The translations under genes were made by a program, and so were the position numbers. Shown here one piece after another: positions 16,052 to 25,601 of a stretch of DNA of 62,772 nucleotides. The DNA is from Luteolibacter sp. (GTDB lineage: Bacteria > Verrucomicrobiota > Verrucomicrobiia > Verrucomicrobiales > Akkermansiaceae): positions 1 through 62,772 of the forward strand of contig JAUYNL010000049.1 of the NCBI GenBank assembly GCA_030696085.1. The letters run 5' to 3'. Within the stretch, counting starts at the first letter, position 1, and each line of letters opens with the position of its first letter. The notes under the pieces were generated by a model. It was not told where the DNA came from and ran no database searches. It saw nothing but the letters and a program-made list of their open reading frames with translations.

Positions 16052-17337
16052 GATTCCAGACGGATGGCGGTGGACCGGCCGTGGGCGTCCAGCCCTTCGA
16101 TGCGCGCGAACTCCGCGACCACCGGTAACGAGGCCCTGACCGATTTCTTGTCGAGCCGCACGATGCTGGTGCGGCGCTGGAACTGATCGGCACGCAGGCC
16201 GGAGAACGAGCGGCCCGCGCCACCCGTGGGCAGCGTGTGGCTGGGACCTGCCAGGAAATCGCCGACCGCGACCGGCGAATCGTTGCCCAGATAGATGGCG
16301 CCCGCGGTGCGGATCTGCGGCAGCCAGCGTTTCTCCGCAGCGCAGATCAGAGAGAGGTGCTCCGGGCAGAATGCGTTGGAGATGGCCACGCCTTCCTCGA
16401 AGGACTTCACATGCAGCAGGAAGGTGCCGGATTTCAGCACGTCGCGGATGATTTTCCCGCGCGTGAGGGAGGGGAGCTGGCGGGCGATGGACTTGACCAC
16501 CTTTCCTAACAACGCTTTGGAATCCGTGGCGAAGCCTACGATGCTGTCGCCGCCGTGCTCGGCCTGGGCGAGCATGTCCGCGGCGATGAAATCCGGATTC
16601 CCGGATTTGTCGGATAGAATGAGGATCTCGCTCGGGCCGGGCAGCAGGTCGATGGAGACCGCGCCGACGAGTTGGCGTTTTGCCTCGACGACGAAGCGGT
16701 TGCCGGGGCCGAAGATGCGGTCCACCGGGCGGATGGATTTCGTGCCGAGCGCGAGCGCGGCGATCGCCTGGGCTCCGCCGACCTTGATGACCTCGGTGGC
16801 ACCTGCGGCCATGAGCGCGTATAGCAGCGCGGGATTCACCGTGCCGTCCGGCCCGCAGGGAGTGGCGGCGATGATTTCCGGAACTTTCGCCGCCTGCGCG
16901 AAACCGGCGGTCATCAGCGCGGTGGATACCAGCGGAGCCTTGCCACCCGGAACATAGACGCCGACACGATCAAAAGGCGTGAAGCGCTCGCCGACGGTGG
17001 CTCCTTCGGCGTTTTTGGCGGACCAATTCTTGCGCAGGCCGTGCTTCGCGAAGGCATGGATGTTCTTCAAACTGCGCCTCACGGCATCCCGCGTGGCGGG
17101 AGTGACGGCCTTGCGGGCGGCGGCGTATTCCGCCTCGCTGACAAAAAGAGCCTTTGGAGTGAGTGCCGCGTTGTCGAAGCGTTTGGTGAGGGTCACCAAC
17201 GCGTCATCCCCCTTGGCTGAGACCTGGGCGATGATGTCGGCGACGAGATCACGAACACCGGATTCCGGCAGGGCGCGGCGATTGAGGCGGCGGACGAATG
17301 TCGTGTAGCCGGGAGCGGAGTGGCTGAGGATTTTCAT
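16048..17337 (-). CDS. hisD: histidinol dehydrogenase
   Basis: A 429-residue zinc enzyme catalysing the last two oxidations of histidine synthesis (L-histidinol to L-histidine, NAD-dependent). Family motifs include the GVYVPGG nucleotide loop, GPGNRFVVEAKRQL, DLLPGPSEILIL, the Zn-ligand region AQAEHGGDS, the catalytic PEHLSL, and the last ligand in EGLDAHG. Length is typical. Start ATG at 17335-17337 gives a normal N-terminus; the longer upstream frame is not supported. No other his gene is nearby; three envelope-type genes follow in one overlapping operon. Confidence 0.93.
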   Translation of the reverse strand: MKILSHSAPGYTTFVRRLNRRALPESGVRDLVADIIAQVSAKGDDALVTLTKRFDNAALTPKALFVSEAEYAAARKAVTPATRDAVRRSLKNIHAFAKHGLRKNWSAKNAEGATVGERFTPFDRVGVYVPGGKAPLVSTALMTAGFAQAAKVPEIIAATPCGPDGTVNPALLYALMAAGATEVIKVGGAQAIAALALGTKSIRPVDRIFGPGNRFVVEAKRQLVGAVSIDLLPGPSEILILSDKSGNPDFIAADMLAQAEHGGDSIVGFATDSKALLGKVVKSIARQLPSLTRGKIIRDVLKSGTFLLHVKSFEEGVAISNAFCPEHLSLICAAEKRWLPQIRTAGAIYLGNDSPVAVGDFLAGPSHTLPTGGAGRSFSGLRADQFQRRTSIVRLDKKSVRASLPVVAEFARIEGLDAHGRSTAIRLES

Positions 17338-17730
17338 ACCGGGTTTGTGAGCGGCGAAAGATGCACATTGGATGCCATTCCGCCAAGCGTGATCCCGCGC
17401 ATGTTGACAAAACAGCAGGGTGTTTGACTCGCTGGGGGGCAATGCGGTGGGGTTTGGGTGAGTAGGCGGATGGCATCGTGGAAGTCATGACACCCCTGCC
17501 ATGCAAAATCGGGGCGTCATGTTTAGCCAAAAAGCTGTAATCTCGGAACGACGCCGATCAGATGTCTTCCTGCCAATCACCCGGCCGGAAATTTTGGCGA
17601 TTTCTTGCGTCCGGGGATCGACTCCCCCCCCCACTCCATGCTGAGCTCCCAGTGCGGGAGGCAATCCTCCTCCACTTGGCCGAGTCGATTTTTCGCTGGT
17701 CTCGGAAATTTGCCAAGGCATGATTTTCCC
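17338..17730 (+). other. intergenic region between divergent hisD and a secreted-protein gene
   Basis: These 393 bases hold no convincing gene. Open frames on both strands have poor composition. A TTGACA hexamer at 17404-17409 has no good -10 partner. A poly-C tract is near 17625. Promoters for hisD and for the gene at 17731 must lie here. Confidence 0.4.
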
Positions 17731-18624
17731 ATGAATCCAAAACGCCGTTTCGTCGCGATCATTCTCTCTTCAATCGCACTGGCTTCCACTTTGCTCCAAT
17801 CCGCTTACGCACAACTTCCGTCCCTCAATGACCCACCGTGGCTCGGGTATTTCGCCGCCTACACAAGCAACCGCTACAATTTCGTCGTCACCGCAACGGG
17901 CGAGATGGTTCTTATCCCGGTGGGATCCAAAGGCCCAACCGTCAACAAACAAGGCGTCCAAATCGTGCCTCTCATCCTGGAGACCCTGCCCGACGGCAAA
18001 ACCTCCTCCAAACACATGATTCAGGACACTCTCGAAACCACCGACACCCCCACTGAAAAGTTCGAAAAATCCGTTTTCCGATGCAAGGTGAGCGGTGGCG
18101 CGACCATCGAAGTCACGATGGAGCAATCACGCGGCATGATCTTCATCGGCGGCCGCGTGCTGGATCCCGGAACCATCAAAAACCCGCTGTCCTTCGCCCT
18201 ATCCGTGAAAATCCCCAATTTCTATCCGAATGAACGGCAGCCCGCCCCCACGGATGGCGATGAGAAGGAGCAAAGAGCAGCCGGGCGTGAAGCCGCCAAA
18301 AAGGAAAAGGACTTTTTGAAGAAACTGGGAAAAGACAGCCTATCGCTGAGGTGGGCGGATGATAAGCGGCAGAAATTCGACTTCGCTGAAACCCAGGATG
18401 CGATCACCAAGGAAGCAACCCTCACGGGCCTGGTCGAACTGGAATTTGAAAGCTCCGCCTACAACGGACGCAAAGCCCAACTCACCGCATCGCCGAACTC
18501 CTCGATGGCCATCGTCCCCAACACGAAACCCGACCTCCTGTATCAAGGCATTACGCTTCAATGGACTCCGGACACCGCCAAGGATCCCGCGGGCAAGGCC
18601 CGCCTCGCACTCCTGATCCGCTGA
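17731..18624 (+). CDS. secreted protein of unknown function
   Basis: A 297-residue protein with a clear signal peptide (hydrophobic residues 8-25, cleavage probably after SAYA, residue 28). The mature part is beta-rich with a charged insert around residues 175-200 (rich in Glu, Lys and Ala). ATG 17731 is chosen because it starts the signal peptide; the open frame extends upstream without coding character. No domain is recognised. It stands alone between hisD and recA, with its own upstream region. Confidence 0.7.
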   Translation: MNPKRRFVAIILSSIALASTLLQSAYAQLPSLNDPPWLGYFAAYTSNRYNFVVTATGEMVLIPVGSKGPTVNKQGVQIVPLILETLPDGKTSSKHMIQDTLETTDTPTEKFEKSVFRCKVSGGATIEVTMEQSRGMIFIGGRVLDPGTIKNPLSFALSVKIPNFYPNERQPAPTDGDEKEQRAAGREAAKKEKDFLKKLGKDSLSLRWADDKRQKFDFAETQDAITKEATLTGLVELEFESSAYNGRKAQLTASPNSSMAIVPNTKPDLLYQGITLQWTPDTAKDPAGKARLALLIR

Positions 18625-18813
18625 AAGCGATGGATCCCGCCCGGATATGGCGCGGTCCTTGGAAATAAGCCTCACGCAGCCCGCCTGATGCGCTTGCCCA
18701 TCCGTTGACCGCAGACAGATGAGGAAGGCGCGCCCTCCCGGTAGGCATGCCGACACACATGGTACCGATGAAGGTGGCCACTTATCCGGGATTGATCACG
18801 GAATTCACATTTT

Positions 18814-18827
18814 TGTTCGATCGAACA
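18814..18827 (+). promoter_or_regulatory. LexA (SOS) box upstream of recA
   Basis: The sequence TGTTC-GATC-GAACA is a perfect 14-base palindrome starting 77 bases before the recA ATG. It fits the TGTTC-N4-GAACA form that I recall as the LexA-binding motif of Verrucomicrobia. Position and symmetry support SOS control of recA. No lexA gene is present in the window. Confidence 0.7.
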
Positions 18828-18890
18828 TCTTTTTTCTTGCGCCCGTTCACCTGCCGGTTCATACCCGTGCCATCCCAACCCCACACACAC

Positions 18891-19934
<1,044 letters not shown>

Positions 19935-20261
19935 CCTCGCACGGCGGCCGGAATAACCGTTAGCTCATCGGTGGGAGGACTCTTGAATTCGTTTGAAAGT
20001 TGCCGGTAACGCGGATGCCGGAGAACTCCCCGCCGCAGCGAAACTCATCCCGGCAGAAAATCCGCTGCTCCGGGAAATCGTCGCATACCGCAGCATGTCC
20101 CGTGCGGCTTATAACAATGGCCGGGGATCGGGAATTCGCCTAAGAATCGTTCGACCTGCTCGGCGACACCCATCTCCGCGGTGTCTGGCGCAAGCCCGAG
20201 GGATTCACCCATATCCGGCGCTGGGCGGTAACGGGCAGGTGGTAAGGCGCGGGATTGCGAC
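19935..20261 (+). other. intergenic region after recA, possible gene debris
   Basis: No intact gene was found in these 327 bases. A 33-codon plus-strand stretch near 20134-20240 (containing LLGDTHLRGVWRKPEGFTH) reads like protein but is bounded by stops and has no start, so it may be debris of an old gene. No T-rich terminator hairpin is evident after recA. Confidence 0.3.
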
Positions 20262-20951
20262 TCAGCGCGCCCATGACCCGCTGACGGCGGGCAATTGCCC
20301 TTGGCCGACCACGACATAGTTGGTCGGGCCTTTCGCGCCCTCCAGGGACACTCCGGTGGAACGTTTCCAGACGGCGCTCATGCTCTCGCCGGTATGGCAG
20401 CCCCAGCTTTTGCAGTAGGCGTTGCGGGCGAAGATGGAGGATTTGATGCGTGGCAACTCGCGCTCATGTAGCCATGCGGTGGAAATGGCCATGATATCAT
20501 TTCCATAATCGAACATGAAGGCATGGCGGTTGGAGTGGCCGAAAAAGTCGAATGTCTCGATGGAACCGCGCGGGCGGGAGTTGAGCGTCTGGATGAAGCC
20601 GCCGGAGCTGTTGAACCAGATGAGCCTGGCCCGGCGCTCGGCGGCGAGTGAGGCGATCCATTGGGTGTAGGGCTTGCCATCCTCGCGGCCGCGGGTCTGA
20701 TAGCCGGGCTGGTAAACCATCCAGACCAGCGGCGCATCCGGGCCGTAGGCCTTGCGGATCTCCGCCATGCGAAGCGTGGAGGCGCGGACGAAATTCGCCC
20801 ACCAGCGATCATGCTGGTCCTGGGGGACGCGCAGGTTTTCCCATTTCCTGAGGGCCGGGCCGCCGGTCACAATGACGTGTTCGGCATGCGTCGGCAGCGC
20901 CAGCATGGTAAAAAGGTTGCTCAGCAGGAAGGCACGCACGAATCCATTCAT
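20262..20951 (-). CDS. secreted protein with possible caspase-like His/Cys dyad
   Basis: A 229-residue exported protein with a signal peptide (about residues 1-23, ending THA). Two segments stand out: FDFFGHSNRHAFMFDYG, with a His after strand-like hydrophobics, and KSWGCHTGESMSAVW, with a Cys in a small-residue loop. This His followed by Cys pattern resembles the catalytic dyad of clan CD (caspase, CHAT, gingipain) folds, where the motifs read like HG and SAC/GC. That assignment is inference; the family is not firmly recognised. ATG 20949-20951 is chosen because it starts the signal peptide. The bases from 20952 to 21212 hold no gene. Confidence 0.6.
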   Translation of the reverse strand: MNGFVRAFLLSNLFTMLALPTHAEHVIVTGGPALRKWENLRVPQDQHDRWWANFVRASTLRMAEIRKAYGPDAPLVWMVYQPGYQTRGREDGKPYTQWIASLAAERRARLIWFNSSGGFIQTLNSRPRGSIETFDFFGHSNRHAFMFDYGNDIMAISTAWLHERELPRIKSSIFARNAYCKSWGCHTGESMSAVWKRSTGVSLEGAKGPTNYVVVGQGQLPAVSGSWAR

Positions 20952-21212
20952 CGGCGGGACGCTAAAACGTCCGCACCAGGCTGGAAAGCCATAAAACGCA
21001 GGTCTCCAACGGCGCGATGATTCCGGAGTCCGCTTCGCAAACACCGTCCAACCCACCCGCATCATACGCGGCTTGGATCATGGGACGTAGGGCTTTGGCT
21101 CGGTCACTCAACATTTGCTGGAATCAATACGCAGGCATTTGTTGAAGTTTTTTAAAGACCTGAATAGTTACCCAAAATCTTTATGAAAAACCGAGATGGT
21201 TCGATCATGACG

Positions 21213-21247
21213 CAAAAAGCCGACCTGGAGTGATCCGGGCCGGCTTT
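21213..21247 (-). terminator. rho-independent terminator of trxA
   Basis: Read on the minus strand, AAAGCCGGCCCGGA pairs with TCCAGGTCGGCTTT across a 4-base loop (13 of 14 positions pair, including one G-U) and runs directly into a T5 tract. It lies 20 bases after the trxA stop codon. Confidence 0.85.
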
Positions 21248-21266
21248 GAAAGGTTGTGAAGGCAAT

Positions 21267-21587
21267 TCAGGCAAGAGCGAGCAGCTTCGCCTTGAGCTGC
21301 TCCTTGGTCACGCTGGCACCGACAATCTGGTCCTTGACCTCGCCGTTCTTGAAGAATAGCAGCAGCGGGATCGAGCGCACGTTGTATTTCACAGCGAGAT
21401 CGCGGGCTTCGTCCACGTTCACCTTGCCCACCTTGGCCTGGCCATCAAGCTCGGTGGAGACTTGGTCGATCACAGGACCGATCATTTTGCAGGGACCGCA
21501 CCATTCGGCCCAGAAGTCCACAAGGACGGGCACGGTGGAGTCGATCACTTCGGATTGGAAATTCGAGTCGGTAAGATTCAGAGCCAT
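21267..21587 (-). CDS. trxA: thioredoxin
   Basis: A 106-residue thioredoxin with the classic active site WAEWCGPCK near residues 28-36 and the cis-proline segment NVRSIPLLLFF. It reduces protein disulfides in the cytosol. ATG at 21585-21587 gives the normal length; the open frame upstream has no coding character and covers a hairpin. A strong terminator follows. The gene is probably monocistronic. Confidence 0.95.
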   Translation of the reverse strand: MALNLTDSNFQSEVIDSTVPVLVDFWAEWCGPCKMIGPVIDQVSTELDGQAKVGKVNVDEARDLAVKYNVRSIPLLLFFKNGEVKDQIVGASVTKEQLKAKLLALA

Positions 21588-21621
21588 TCGCGGACCATGG
21601 AGTGTGCCCGCCGAAACGTCA

Positions 21622-21654
21622 AGAGCCGCCCTGCGGAGATCGCAAGGCGGCTCT
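21622..21654. repeat. perfect-stem hairpin upstream of trxA
   Basis: AGAGCCGCC at 21622-21630 pairs with GGCGGCTCT at 21646-21654, and TGCG with CGCA inside, around a GAGAT loop. No T tract follows on either strand. It sits between the small membrane-peptide gene and trxA, both on the minus strand, so it may protect or terminate the upstream transcript, or act in the trxA leader. Confidence 0.55.
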
Positions 21655-21689
21655 GTGAAGCTCAAATGATTGAAATGAAATCCTCTTCC

Positions 21690-21776
21690 TCAGAGACCGG
21701 TGGGAAGTCCCCCGGCCGCGAAGGCGAGATAAAGCACGACTGCTGCAAGCACGATATTTATGATGGGCCAGGCCAT
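21690..21776 (-). CDS. possible 28-residue single-span membrane peptide
   Basis: A short frame encodes a 28-residue peptide starting MAWPIINIVLAAVVLYLA, with one hydrophobic helix at residues 4-20 and a GLPTGL tail. It begins 24 bases downstream of the Pro-rich membrane protein gene on the same strand. There is no clear ribosome binding site, but such sites are rare in this region. The hydrophobic, coherent sequence and operon position support it; length makes chance a real possibility. Confidence 0.35.
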   Translation of the reverse strand: MAWPIINIVLAAVVLYLAFAAGGLPTGL

Positions 21777-21800
21777 GGTTTTGAAGGGTTGGGGTTGGGG

Positions 21801-22379
21801 TTATTCGATGAGCTGCGACCAATCGCCGGATTTCGGATTGTCTTCGGCGCTGATCCAGTGGCTGGCGAGCATCAATTGCAACACCAGCACCAGAAGGGCG
21901 GCGGCAAAACCCACACCCGCGAGGACTTTGACCACGCCACCATGCGGTTCATCGTCCTCGTCCTCCTCGACAAAAAGCGTCGGAGTCTGAGCAGGAGAGG
22001 AAGTGCCGATCGGAGCGGTGGGCGGCTGAAGCTGGACGGTCGCCTTGGGAAGTGTCGGCGCACCACCCACTGGTTTGAGCGCGGCGGTGGGAGATGTGGG
22101 ACTGAGCGGTGCGGCGGAAGTGGCGAGACGGATCGTCGGCGCGGGAGAGGCCGAGGGAGCGCCAGCGGACCGCAGGGGAATCGTGGGTGCTGAAGATGGC
22201 GGACGTGGAGCGCCTCCAGGGATGGGCGGACGCACGGGCGGAGCCAGCGGGACGGTGGCGGAAGGAACGGCAGGGGGGGCGTCAGCCGCTTTCAAGGTCA
22301 CTCGCACCGTCTCTTTTTTGAGGGGCACGCTGGACGTTTGCTTGGACGGAGTGGGTGGTTGGTTTTCGTTATCGCTCAT
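21801..22379 (-). CDS. Pro/Ala-rich protein with C-terminal membrane helix
   Basis: A 192-residue protein. Residues 1-135 are low in complexity, rich in Pro, Ala, Ser and Thr, with a VPLKKETVRVTLKA stretch near residue 18. An acidic patch (VEEDEDDEPHGG) precedes a single membrane helix at about residues 150-172 and a short tail. It is probably a tail-anchored inner-membrane protein with a disordered cytoplasmic part. No function is known. It is divergent from proS across about 135 bases. Confidence 0.6.
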   Translation of the reverse strand: MSDNENQPPTPSKQTSSVPLKKETVRVTLKAADAPPAVPSATVPLAPPVRPPIPGGAPRPPSSAPTIPLRSAGAPSASPAPTIRLATSAAPLSPTSPTAALKPVGGAPTLPKATVQLQPPTAPIGTSSPAQTPTLFVEEDEDDEPHGGVVKVLAGVGFAAALLVLVLQLMLASHWISAEDNPKSGDWSQLIE

Positions 22380-22515
22380 GCGCGCACGGGGTTTTAATTC
22401 CTAACGCGGCGAGTAAGGCAAGTGCTCCCCCCCCTGTCAAACATCCAACTTGGGTTTGACACGCTTTTTTTGATGCTCTTTGGCCCGTGCCGTGATTCCT
22501 ATGTCGCCAGCAGCC

Positions 22516-24042
22516 ATGTCCACCGAAAAGACCGCCATCACCCCCACCCGCGCCCAGGATTTTCCCGAGTGGTACCAGCAAGTCATCAAAGCCGCCGATC
22601 TCGCCGAAAACTCGGAGACCCGCGGCTGCATGGTCATCAAACCGTGGGGCTATGGGATTTGGGAACTCATCCAGCAGCAGCTCGACCGGAAATTCAAAGC
22701 TACCGGCCATCAAAATGCCTATTTCCCGCTGCTCATCCCGCTTTCGTATCTGGAAAAGGAGGCCGAGCACGCCGAGGGATTCGCCACCGAGTGCGCCGTG
22801 GTCACCCATCACCGGCTGGAGACCGTGAAAGATCCCGTCACCGGGAAAACCAAGATGATCCCTACCGGCGAGCTTGCCGAGCCCTACGTCATCCGCCCGA
22901 CCTCCGAAACGATCATCGGCGCGGCCTTCGCGCGCTGGATCGAATCCTACCGCGATCTGCCGCTGCTGATCAACCAGTGGGCGAACGTGATGCGTTGGGA
23001 AATGCGCCCGCGCCTCTTCCTGCGCACCGCCGAGTTTCTCTGGCAGGAAGGCCACACCGCCCATGAAACGAAGGACGAGGCGATCATTGAAACCCGCCTG
23101 ATGCACGGTATTTATGAGGAGTTCCTGCGCGAGCATCTCGCAATCCCGGTGATTCCCGGCGAAAAGACCGAAAACGAACGTTTCCCCGGTGCGGACATGA
23201 CGCTCACTGTTGAGGCGATGGTGCAGGATAAAAAAGCCATTCAGGCCGGCACCTCCCACTACCTCGGACAGAATTTCTCGAAAGCCCAGAACATCGCCTT
23301 CACCGGCCGCGATGGCACCGTCCAGCACGCGCACACCACTTCATGGGGCGTATCCACCCGCATGATCGGCACCCTCATCATGGCCCATGCCGACGACGAC
23401 GGCCTGATCCTGCCGCCGCGCGTGGCCGCCCAGCAGATCGTCATCCTGCCGATCACCCCGAAGGAAGACTCGCGCGAGGCCGTCATCGCGTCGTGCCACG
23501 CGCTCGCCGAAACCCTCCGCCACCAACTCTATCGCGGCGAGCCGCTACGCGTCCACGTCGATACCCGCGACCTCGGCGGCGGCGCAAAAAAATGGGAGTG
23601 GATCAAGAAAGGCGTGCCCATCCGCATTGAGATCGGCCCGCGCGACATCGAAACCCGAAAAATCTGTGTCCAACGCCGCGATCAGGCGATTTCCGCCAAG
23701 GATTTCCCGGTGAAGGAGGACTTCATCCGCCACGCCGCGGAGATGCTCGATCAGATCCACCACACCCTCCTTGATCGCTCCACCGCCTTTCGGGATGCGA
23801 ACATCGCGCCCTGCGACTCCCTGGATGCCTTCCACGCCCACTGGACGCAGGAAAACCCCGGCTGGTTATGCACCCCGTGGGCCGGCACGCCGGAACAGGA
23901 GGACGAACTCTCCAAGCAGCACAAGATCACCATCCGCTGCATTCCCCTGCCCGGCATTTCCCTTCCGCAAAGCGCCAGCGGCAAGTGTTTCCTGACAGGC
24001 CGGGAAACCGCCACCCGCGCGCTGTGGGGCCGCAGTTATTGA
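22516..24042 (+). CDS. proS: prolyl-tRNA synthetase (type without the bacterial editing insert)
   Basis: About 508 residues, the length of the archaeal/eukaryote-like ProRS group, not the longer bacterial type with an INS editing domain. Class II motifs are seen: motif 2 around QWANVMRWEMRPRLFLRTAEFLWQ (22981-23050), TEKTENERFPGAD-like active-site loop, and the HTTSWGVSTRMIG motif 3 region. It attaches proline to tRNA(Pro) in the cytosol. ATG 22516 (MSTEKT) is chosen; ATG 22501 and 22480 are in-frame alternatives. A TTGACA hexamer at 22456-22461 may be the -35 box. Confidence 0.92.
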   Translation: MSTEKTAITPTRAQDFPEWYQQVIKAADLAENSETRGCMVIKPWGYGIWELIQQQLDRKFKATGHQNAYFPLLIPLSYLEKEAEHAEGFATECAVVTHHRLETVKDPVTGKTKMIPTGELAEPYVIRPTSETIIGAAFARWIESYRDLPLLINQWANVMRWEMRPRLFLRTAEFLWQEGHTAHETKDEAIIETRLMHGIYEEFLREHLAIPVIPGEKTENERFPGADMTLTVEAMVQDKKAIQAGTSHYLGQNFSKAQNIAFTGRDGTVQHAHTTSWGVSTRMIGTLIMAHADDDGLILPPRVAAQQIVILPITPKEDSREAVIASCHALAETLRHQLYRGEPLRVHVDTRDLGGGAKKWEWIKKGVPIRIEIGPRDIETRKICVQRRDQAISAKDFPVKEDFIRHAAEMLDQIHHTLLDRSTAFRDANIAPCDSLDAFHAHWTQENPGWLCTPWAGTPEQEDELSKQHKITIRCIPLPGISLPQSASGKCFLTGRETATRALWGRSY

Positions 24043-24063
24043 GGATCGCGTGCCCGGCAGCGC

Positions 24064-24684
24064 TCAGCGCCGGCGCGCTTGCTCCTCCATGAAAATTTCC
24101 GCGAGGCGGAAACAACGGCGGGTAAGCTCCTTGGCGTCGTTGTCGCCGATGAGCGCCACACCTTCCTCACTCACTTCCGAGAGATAAATCTTCCATGCCA
24201 GCTTGGTGAGCGCGTCCGGATCGAACTTCGGGCGCTGCGTCTGGACCGGCCGTGGCTGGGAAAGCTGCGGAGCGGGGGATTCGCCCTCGGCGGGTGGAGC
24301 GGGCTCGCCGTTTTCGGCTTGAGGCGCGTTCTGCTGGCCGCCACCCCCCTTGCCCTTCTTGCCCCGGCGGCGCTTGTTGCGCTTGGGACCTTCCGCTACG
24401 GAAACCTCGCGGGATGTCGCTGGCTCCGGTTCCGGCCAATCGCCAGCCACCGCGGACTCCTCAGGCGAGGGTCGCGGGATCGCCGGGGCCTCCGACAAAT
24501 CGAACACCGGAAAAGCCGCCGCCTCTTTGACCGGCGCGGGGCCATTCGCTTTCGCCGCCTGACGGGCAGGCGCTTGCTTGGCCGCCTTTTTCGGACGGGG
24601 ATTGGAAATCCGGCGGACGCGCGGCGCATCGCTGGCGGAGTCTGCGGATGGATCGGGAGATTGGCTTGGCGTTTCTTCGCTCAT
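24064..24684 (-). CDS. unidentified protein with basic disordered linker
   Basis: A 206-residue protein. Residues 1-150 are disordered in character: Pro/Ala/Glu-rich with a strongly basic patch (KRNKRRRGKKGKGGGGQQ near residue 100) that could bind nucleic acid. A compact C-terminal segment (residues 155-206, FDPDALTKLAWKIYLSEVSE onward) looks helical and folded. ATG 24682-24684 is chosen at the start of the acidic MSEETP sequence. It converges with proS across 21 bases. Function unknown. Confidence 0.6.
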   Translation of the reverse strand: MSEETPSQSPDPSADSASDAPRVRRISNPRPKKAAKQAPARQAAKANGPAPVKEAAAFPVFDLSEAPAIPRPSPEESAVAGDWPEPEPATSREVSVAEGPKRNKRRRGKKGKGGGGQQNAPQAENGEPAPPAEGESPAPQLSQPRPVQTQRPKFDPDALTKLAWKIYLSEVSEEGVALIGDNDAKELTRRCFRLAEIFMEEQARRR

Positions 24685-24958
24685 GGGCGGCCGAGAGAAA
24701 GACCGCCCAGCCCCGGCCCGTCGAGAAAAATGCGGAATCATCGCATTTCCAGGAACTTTCCCGACATGTTGCGAAAAAAAATCCACAATTTTTTAAACCC
24801 TCGTCCCCAAACTCACATTTCATGGGTGAACCCCTTTGAAACAAGGATGCGGGCCAAAGAAATTTATTGACGCCTCCGCAAATTCAATCATTTTCCCAGA
24901 CGGTTTTTAAAAAAACTTCCCCCGCCACGATAACCCAAATTCCAAAACTCCCCAGATC

Positions 24959-25555
24959 ATGAAATTGAAAACCCTGATTCCATTGTGCGGCCTCCTCGCC
25001 GCCGGCACATCCTTCGGTGCAACCGGCATATTTGGAAGTTACGTGGACATCTTCACGACCACGAGCACCGTTTACAAAGGCGAAAATTTCAGCTCGAAAG
25101 CGAATTTTCAAGGAGCCAGTCTTGGAACCTTCGATCTCACCGACACGCTGATCATCACCCAATCCCAGATCGACACTTTTAAAAATAGTGGCGGCAATGT
25201 GACCGGAGCCGAAATCAACTACCGGGTTTACCTCACCGCAGGAAGTCCCGGTGGATACATCACCGAATCCTACAATTGGCAATCCGATGCCAATTATAAT
25301 GACATCGGCGGGGTGAGCATCACCGGGAGTGGCGATCAGGCATGGGGCAGCACTGCCGACATCAACTTGAACCCAGGCGTCGCGGGCGATTACACCGTGG
25401 AGGTCTTCTTCAAGGCCTTCACCAATGAAGGCGACCGATTCTCGAACAACGGTGGCAGTAACTTCAAGGCGACCTTCACCGTCGTACCGGAACCCGCCTC
25501 CGCCGCTCTCGGACTGCTTGGCACGGTTCTGTTGCTACGCCGCCGCCGGTTCTGA
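24959..25555 (+). CDS. PEP-CTERM exosortase-target protein (tandem copy 1)
   Basis: A 198-residue exported protein with a signal peptide (cleavage near residue 20, after SFG) and a C-terminal PEP-CTERM tripartite signal: VVPEPASAA, a short hydrophobic helix, and RRRRF. Such proteins are processed by an exosortase and linked to the cell surface or extracellular matrix. The mature domain shares IFGSY near the start and FSNNGGSNFKATFTVVPEP near the end with the next gene, so the two are tandem paralogues. The 274-base upstream region is AT-rich, with TTGACG near 24868. No exosortase gene is in the window. Confidence 0.88.
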   Translation: MKLKTLIPLCGLLAAGTSFGATGIFGSYVDIFTTTSTVYKGENFSSKANFQGASLGTFDLTDTLIITQSQIDTFKNSGGNVTGAEINYRVYLTAGSPGGYITESYNWQSDANYNDIGGVSITGSGDQAWGSTADINLNPGVAGDYTVEVFFKAFTNEGDRFSNNGGSNFKATFTVVPEPASAALGLLGTVLLLRRRRF

Positions 25556-25601
25556 TGGACCCCGTGCCGACCTTAAGGATTTTCCCCAAACTCCCCAAAC
25601 C

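Noticed and set aside
17404-17440. TTGACA as a promoter in the hisD upstream region
   Set aside because: No acceptable -10 box at a normal distance.
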